DNA of 64,000 nt from Sediminibacterium sp. KACHI17 (lineage in GTDB: Bacteria; Bacteroidota; Bacteroidia; Chitinophagales; Chitinophagaceae). The stretch is taken from positions 1,612,001-1,676,000 of the forward strand of contig NZ_AP029612.1 of assembly GCF_040362915.1 (NCBI RefSeq), given 5' to 3'. Of the stretch, positions 60,278-64,000 are shown piece after piece (the first letter of the stretch is position 1; every line of letters starts with the position of its first letter). The notes below the pieces were generated by a model. That model worked only from the letters and a program-made list of their open reading frames with translations. It was not told where the DNA came from and searched no databases. A program made the position numbers and the translations under genes.

Positions 60278-60987
60278 TGCAACCCCAATTTCTCTACTGC
60301 TGCTTGTGCAGCTACTTGTGAAGCATCTTTTTTATTGTAGCCCTTACCGATCGCGAGGAGTTCACCATCGAGAATGATATGTATCGTGAACAGACGGCGG
60401 GAGCCTTCCATTTTTTCGTCAGCCAGGTCAAAAGACAATGATTTGCCATTTTTGCTGGCCCATCCGATGAGTTTGTTTTTCAGATTGATATCTACTGATT
60501 CCAGATCATCCACAAACATGTGTGGTATTACGATCTGTTTTAATACCCAGTGTTGTGTTTTTTCATAGCCCTTGTCGAGGTAAACTGCACCTACCACTGC
60601 TTCCAAAGTATTACCAAAGATCTGACTGCCTTTAAGAGAACTATCAAATTTATTGTAGAAAGTGAGTTTACGTAATCCCATCTTCAAAGCAATATCATTC
60701 AATTGCTGACGGTTCACCATTTTACTGCGCATCTCTGTCAGGAAGCCCTCGCCTTTGTAGGGATAGCGTTTGAATAAATAATCAGCTACCACTGCACTGA
60801 GTACGGCATCACCTAAATATTCAAGGCGTTCATTGTTTTCTTCCGGCGTGTCTTTAACAGAACGATGGCTAAGTGCAGTACGATACAACAAAAGATTACC
60901 AGGTTTTAACCCCAATACATTCTTTAGTTGTGCCTCAAATGAGGCATCGGGTGAGGTTGAAGCGAAAAGTTTTTTGAAAAACTGCAC
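60274..60987 (-). CDS. rnc: Ribonuclease III
   Basis: A 237-residue double-strand-specific RNase that processes rRNA and other structured RNA. The catalytic signature NERLEYLGDAVLSAVVADYLF and the second acidic site LEAVVGAVYLDKG are intact. The C-terminal double-stranded-RNA-binding domain (about 165-237) ends in KGYNKKDASQVAAQAAVEKL. The frame starts with a GTG at 60987, three bases after the fabF stop, so the two are translationally linked. A hairpin suited to cleavage by this enzyme lies upstream between acpP and fabF. Its stop is in a heptad array. Confidence 0.94.
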   Translation of the reverse strand: MQFFKKLFASTSPDASFEAQLKNVLGLKPGNLLLYRTALSHRSVKDTPEENNERLEYLGDAVLSAVVADYLFKRYPYKGEGFLTEMRSKMVNRQQLNDIALKMGLRKLTFYNKFDSSLKGSQIFGNTLEAVVGAVYLDKGYEKTQHWVLKQIVIPHMFVDDLESVDINLKNKLIGWASKNGKSLSFDLADEKMEGSRRLFTIHIILDGELLAIGKGYNKKDASQVAAQAAVEKLGLH

Positions 60988-60990
60988 AAT

Positions 60991-62244
60991 TTATGCTGAA
61001 TATTTTTTGACGATCACACAGGCATTGTGTCCACCAAAACCAAAGGTATTACTCAATGCTGCACGAACTGTTTTTTTCTGTGCCTGATTAAAAGTGAAAT
61101 TCAGTTTCGGGTCCAGCTCCGGATCATCTGTAAAGTGATTGATCGTTGGAGGGATGATATCATGGATCACGCTCTGAATACAAGCGATAGCCTCAATCAC
61201 ACCAGCAGCTCCCAGACAGTGACCTGTCATAGACTTGGTAGCACTGATATTGAGGTTATAGGCATGTTCACCAAATACTTCTGTAATGGCTTTGGCTTCT
61301 GCGCCATCACCTAATGGTGTAGAAGTACCATGGGTATTGATATAATCAATCTCTTCCGGGCGCATACCTGCGTCTTTCAATGCAGCTAACATCACATTAC
61401 GTGCCCCCAATCCTTCAGGATGTGGAGCTGTTAAATGATAAGCATCTGCTGTAGCGCCACCACCTGCTACTTCACAATAAATCTTAGCTCCACGTTTGAT
61501 GGCGTGATCATAATCTTCGAGAATCAATGCACCCGCAGCTTCTCCCATTACAAAACCATCACGGTCTTTATCATAAGGACGGCTAGCTGTTTTAGGATCA
61601 TCATTGCGTTCGCTCATGGCTTTCATAGCATTGAAACCACCCAAACCGGCTTCACTGATCACCGCTTCAGCACCACCTGAAATAATGATATCAGCTTTCC
61701 CTAAACGAATGGTATCTACTGCACTGATGATGGCATTGGTACTGGAAGCACAAGCGCTCACCACTGCATAGTTCGGACCACGAAATCCATGACGCATAGA
61801 GATGAGTCCGGCAGCGATGTCCAAAATCATTTTAGGGATGAAGAAAGGATTGAAACGAGGAGTTCCATCACCTTTGGCGAAATTGATCACTTCTTCCTGG
61901 AAGGTAGTCAACCCCCCAATACCACTGGCGAAGATGACACCAACACGGTCGATGTCTACATTGTCTTTGGAGATACCTGCATCGGTTACAGCCATTTCAC
62001 TTGCGGCGAGTGCCAGCTGAGCAAAGCGGTCTGTTTTACGGGCCTCTTTCTTATCCATGAACTGAGTAGGATCGAACCCTTTGATCTCGCAGGCAAAACG
62101 GGTTTTGAATTTGGAAGCGTCGAATAAAGTAATGTTATCTGCGCCTGATACGCCATTGATCAGACCCGTCCAATAAGCGTTCAGGTCATTTCCAAGAGGG
62201 GTAAGGGTTCCTATGCCGGTAACAACTACGCGCTTTAATTCCAT
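60991..62244 (-). CDS. fabF: 3-oxoacyl-ACP synthase II (FabF)
   Basis: A 417-residue condensing enzyme of fatty-acid elongation. The Cys-His-His triad is in VSACASSTNAI, THGTSTPLGDGAEAKA and TKSMTGHCLGAAGVIE. The opening KRVVVTGIGTLTPLGND and the C-terminal SNTFGFGGHNACVIVKK are typical. I chose the ATG at 62244 (MELKRV); a TTG two codons upstream also opens the frame. It lies between acpP and rnc, the usual order. A long hairpin separates it from acpP. Confidence 0.95.
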   Translation of the reverse strand: MELKRVVVTGIGTLTPLGNDLNAYWTGLINGVSGADNITLFDASKFKTRFACEIKGFDPTQFMDKKEARKTDRFAQLALAASEMAVTDAGISKDNVDIDRVGVIFASGIGGLTTFQEEVINFAKGDGTPRFNPFFIPKMILDIAAGLISMRHGFRGPNYAVVSACASSTNAIISAVDTIRLGKADIIISGGAEAVISEAGLGGFNAMKAMSERNDDPKTASRPYDKDRDGFVMGEAAGALILEDYDHAIKRGAKIYCEVAGGGATADAYHLTAPHPEGLGARNVMLAALKDAGMRPEEIDYINTHGTSTPLGDGAEAKAITEVFGEHAYNLNISATKSMTGHCLGAAGVIEAIACIQSVIHDIIPPTINHFTDDPELDPKLNFTFNQAQKKTVRAALSNTFGFGGHNACVIVKKYSA

Positions 62245-62265
62245 GTTCAAAACCTGTTTAAGTGA

Positions 62266-62307
62266 GCATCCGCCTTTTGTGGCCCGAAGCCGCAGAAAGG
62301 CGGATGC
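62266..62307 (-). promoter_or_regulatory. Long intercistronic hairpin between acpP and fabF
   Basis: GCATCCGCCTTT (62266-62277) and AAAGGCGGATGC (62296-62307) are a perfect 12-bp stem. It continues through a one-base bulge into five more pairs (GTGGC with GCCGC), leaving a 5-nt loop (62284-62288). No T-tract follows on the minus strand, so it does not look like a terminator. A stem of about 18 bp in front of fabF-rnc could be an RNase III processing or stabilising site. Confidence 0.7.
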
Positions 62308-62338
62308 ATGAAATTATTCCTTCAATAAAAATATGCTC

Positions 62339-62575
62339 TTACTTAGCGTGCTCTTCCAGGTAAGCAACGGCCTGACCAACAGTAGTGATGGTTTCTGCCT
62401 GCTCATCAGGAATAGAGATATTGAATTCTTTCTCGAATTCCATAATCAACTCCACGGTATCCAGAGAGTCTGCACCGAGGTCGTTAGTGAAAGAAGCCTC
62501 ATTGGTAACTTCGGCCTCGTCAACCCCTAACTTGTCAACTATGATTTTCTTTACTCTTGTTGCGATGTCTGACAT
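62339..62575 (-). CDS. acpP: Acyl carrier protein
   Basis: A 78-residue acidic helical protein that carries growing acyl chains on phosphopantetheine. The attachment site is Ser37 in [16 protein letters not shown]. The rest fits AcpP ([36 protein letters not shown]). It has an exact promoter-like box 25 bases upstream of its ATG. It is followed by the hairpin and then fabF and rnc, the usual order in Bacteroidota. Confidence 0.97.
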   Translation of the reverse strand: MSDIATRVKKIIVDKLGVDEAEVTNEASFTNDLGADSLDTVELIMEFEKEFNISIPDEQAETITTVGQAVAYLEEHAK

Positions 62576-62599
62576 TGTAAAAAGTTTTTGTTACAGCCG

Positions 62600-62607
62600 C
62601 AAAAATA
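62600..62607 (-). promoter_or_regulatory. Putative -7 box (TATTTTTG) of acpP
   Basis: An exact TAnnTTTG match on the minus strand followed by CGGC, 25 bases upstream of the acpP ATG, giving a leader of about 20 nt. No matching -33 motif is certain. Confidence 0.5.
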
Positions 62608-62747
62608 TACTTTTTGTCAAATAAGCAATCTTTTCCGGCATATTTGTTTCCACAACCGAAAATGCCCGTTTTCTCCCCTTTTTATTGCTTTTCAGGCATT
62701 CTTTATATTAAAATGATTCTTATCTTGTATCCCCTTCCCCCTTTATT

Positions 62748-63176
62748 ATGGCATTAAAACTCATTGACCACGGCTCCAAAGAATACCAGCAAATGGTAGA
62801 ACTACGCTATCATATCCTGCGTAAACCGCTCGGACTTGCTTTTACCATGGAAGAACTGGAAAAGGAAAAAAATGAGATCCTGATCGGTTGTTTCGATGAA
62901 GAAAAGCTGGAAGGTTGTTGTATGCTCAAAGATGAAGGGGATAAAACCGTTCGTTTGCGACAAATGGCCGTTTTATCAGGATTACAAGGAAAAGGTATTG
63001 GTAGGGTACTGATGATGTTCGCTGAAAACATTGCCCGCGATCGAGGTTATAAGCGTCTTACCATGCACGCCCGTGGAACAGCGGTTGGTTTCTATGAAAA
63101 ATTAGGATACAATATCTGCAGCGACGAATTCTTTGAAGTAACCATCCCTCACTATATCATGGAGAAAAACTTATAA
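62748..63176 (+). CDS. GNAT-family N-acetyltransferase
   Basis: A 142-residue acetyltransferase of the GNAT fold. The acetyl-CoA pyrophosphate loop is in RQMAVLSGLQGKGIGRVLM (Q/R-x-x-G-x-G/A, about residues 65-82), and a C-terminal FYEKLGYNI follows. The opening ELRYHILRKPLGL is typical of a Bacteroidota GNAT subfamily. The substrate is unknown and no partner gene is adjacent. The ATG at 62748 is the only good start. Confidence 0.85.
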   Translation: MALKLIDHGSKEYQQMVELRYHILRKPLGLAFTMEELEKEKNEILIGCFDEEKLEGCCMLKDEGDKTVRLRQMAVLSGLQGKGIGRVLMMFAENIARDRGYKRLTMHARGTAVGFYEKLGYNICSDEFFEVTIPHYIMEKNL

Positions 63177-63231
63177 GATTCAGCAATGATAAAGTAGCCG
63201 TATACTTTCTTGTTTCTTTTCCTACCCCTTC

Positions 63232-63708
63232 TTATTTCTCCGTTATTTTTCTTTTTAACATCCCTCGCAGATCATGCCGGAATTCTTCTCCCATATTTTC
63301 TTTGGGAACCAGAAAGAAGGATTTACTATCGAAATAAAGATGAAAGAAATGCGGACTTTCAAAATAGCGATAAAACTTCTTCCATTCCCAGTCAACATAA
63401 CCCCGCTCATTTTCTAGACGGATATGGTCATCCGTAAAATCAATGATGAAATCGTCTTTAAAGGTTTGCGCCTTTTTATAAATATTATTAGGGAGGATAT
63501 ACCAAAAAGAAGCCATCAGCATGATCCATATAAAAGAACCCAATAAAAACGGCTCAGGCCTGATCTTTTTCAAATAAAACAATACTGCCGCGGCAATCGC
63601 AAATACATTCACCAATACCATCAACACCCTGATCTCCGGCTTCTGTACAAAATGATAACGCAGTGCCTGTATCACTTTCTTCTTATCGTAGGAAAAACTG
63701 ACTTGCAT
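63232..63708 (-). CDS. YcxB-like membrane protein
   Basis: A 158-residue protein with two membrane helices (about 28-48 and 53-70) in the first half. The second half has the YcxB-like C-terminal text: FIIDFTDDHIRLENERGYVDWEWKKFYRYFESPHFFHLYFDSKSFFLVPKE. The function of the family is unknown. The start is the ATG at 63708. It sits after an acetyltransferase gene on the other strand and before a heptad array. Confidence 0.75.
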   Translation of the reverse strand: MQVSFSYDKKKVIQALRYHFVQKPEIRVLMVLVNVFAIAAAVLFYLKKIRPEPFLLGSFIWIMLMASFWYILPNNIYKKAQTFKDDFIIDFTDDHIRLENERGYVDWEWKKFYRYFESPHFFHLYFDSKSFFLVPKENMGEEFRHDLRGMLKRKITEK

Positions 63709-63730
63709 GCCACAAAGATAGGGGGATGGT

Positions 63731-63849
63731 GAATAGCTTATGGTTCATAACAAATAGCTTATAGTTGATGGGAATAGCTCTAGAAAGAAATATCACGATC
63801 AACCATAAGCTATAAGCTATTTACTATATGCTATTCGCTATAACCTATA
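63731..63849. repeat. Facing heptad-repeat arrays, AGCTATA dialect
   Basis: Six minus-phase units (63731-63772) face seven plus-phase units (63801-63849). The right-hand units all keep C, [C/T], A, T, [A/T] at positions 3-7. AACCATAAGCTAT and CTATAAGCTATTT occur in both arms as complements, so a long hairpin forms. It fills the divergent gap between the YcxB-like gene and the gene that starts at 63920. Confidence 0.82.
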
Positions 63850-63919
63850 ACCCGCACACGATCTCCTCTATTTTTCTTATATTGTTCATCCACATTTTCA
63901 ATCCCAAAAAACATCTTGC

Positions 63920-64000
63920 ATGAAATCAACCTTTGCAAAGCTGCTTTCTCTAACAGGAGGAATACGCTTTTATGGAAGTCTTGTTCTGCTGACAACCTCA
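63920..64000 (+). CDS. Start of an unidentified gene, probably exported or membrane protein
   Basis: From the ATG at 63920 the frame stays open to the right edge (27 codons): MKSTFAKLLSLTGG and a hydrophobic continuation. This could be a signal peptide or the first membrane helix. Too little is present to name it, and it could be another frame. Confidence 0.4.
   Translation, partial: MKSTFAKLLSLTGGIRFYGSLVLLTTS

Noticed and set aside
1..64000. tRNA, rRNA, riboswitch or prophage genes
   Set aside because: I looked through the gaps and saw no cloverleaf, rRNA or known riboswitch consensus and no integrase or phage structural gene; a covariance-model search would be needed to exclude small RNAs.

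Overview
The window looks like a chromosomal segment of a non-flagellated Bacteroidota, most likely a Chitinophagaceae-type organism. Lineage markers are a SusC/SusD pair, the type IX secretion regulator PorX, gliding-motility genes gldB, gldF and gldG, the LpxC-FabZ and MurF-Alr fusions, Lipid-A and lipoprotein genes of a Gram-negative envelope, and promoter-like TAnnTTTG/TAnnTTCG boxes. I see no rRNA or tRNA gene, prophage, insertion sequence or CRISPR array. Most of the window is ordinary core genome.

Layout. 1-8.5 kb: 5' part of a pyruvate dehydrogenase E2 gene, isocitrate dehydrogenase, ApaG, GldB, NAD synthetase, a double universal stress protein, an unknown lipoprotein and a thiolase. 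8.6-12.7 kb: pyrD, a TerC-type membrane protein, a membrane protein/winged-helix pair and an acyl-CoA dehydrogenase with a palindromic operator-like site. 12.8-22.1 kb: a helix-hairpin-helix protein, an MBL-fold hydrolase, a small conserved unknown, porX, then an HD hydrolase followed by lpxD, lpxC-fabZ, lpxA and an ABC ATPase. 22.1-28.1 kb: a minus-strand signalling block (large hybrid kinase, CheR, CheB methylesterase domain, receiver-kinase) with no chemoreceptor. 28.2-35.3 kb: a deoR-susC-susD unit, divergent anmK and an exported RidA-like protein. 35.3-43.3 kb: alanine dehydrogenase, tsaE, a copper-type P-ATPase, a frameshifted four-helix-bundle gene, recQ and a HerA-like ATPase. 43.4-45.9 kb: three tandem DUF2975-like membrane proteins ending in a Cro-type regulator. 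45.9-54.6 kb: a GroES-like protein, a di-haem peroxidase, an RprY-type regulator, D-lactate dehydrogenase, a lipoprotein, lspA, murF-alr and a second TerC protein. 54.6-64 kb: gldG/gldF, a proline-rich exported peptide, iscA/iscU/iscS, methylmalonyl-CoA epimerase, the acpP-fabF-rnc group, an acetyltransferase, a YcxB-like protein and the start of one more gene.

The most unusual signal is non-coding. At least ten intergenic places hold short arrays of 7-bp units. The sequence dialects differ (GACCATG-like, AACTATC-like, AGCTACA-like, CACTATT-like, AGCTATA-like), but all share one phase, NNC[C/T]NNN, and several are laid out as facing inverted arrays that would fold into hairpins. At convergent gene ends the arrays fill the whole gap and supply the stop codons of the flanking genes. 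Other points worth attention are the DUF2975 triplet with its regulator, the long hairpin between acpP and fabF upstream of the RNase III gene, and the CheB/CheR kinase block without a receptor.

No gene-free stretch exceeds 300 bases; the largest are about 210-220 bases (14807-15017, 16575-16795, 63709-63919).
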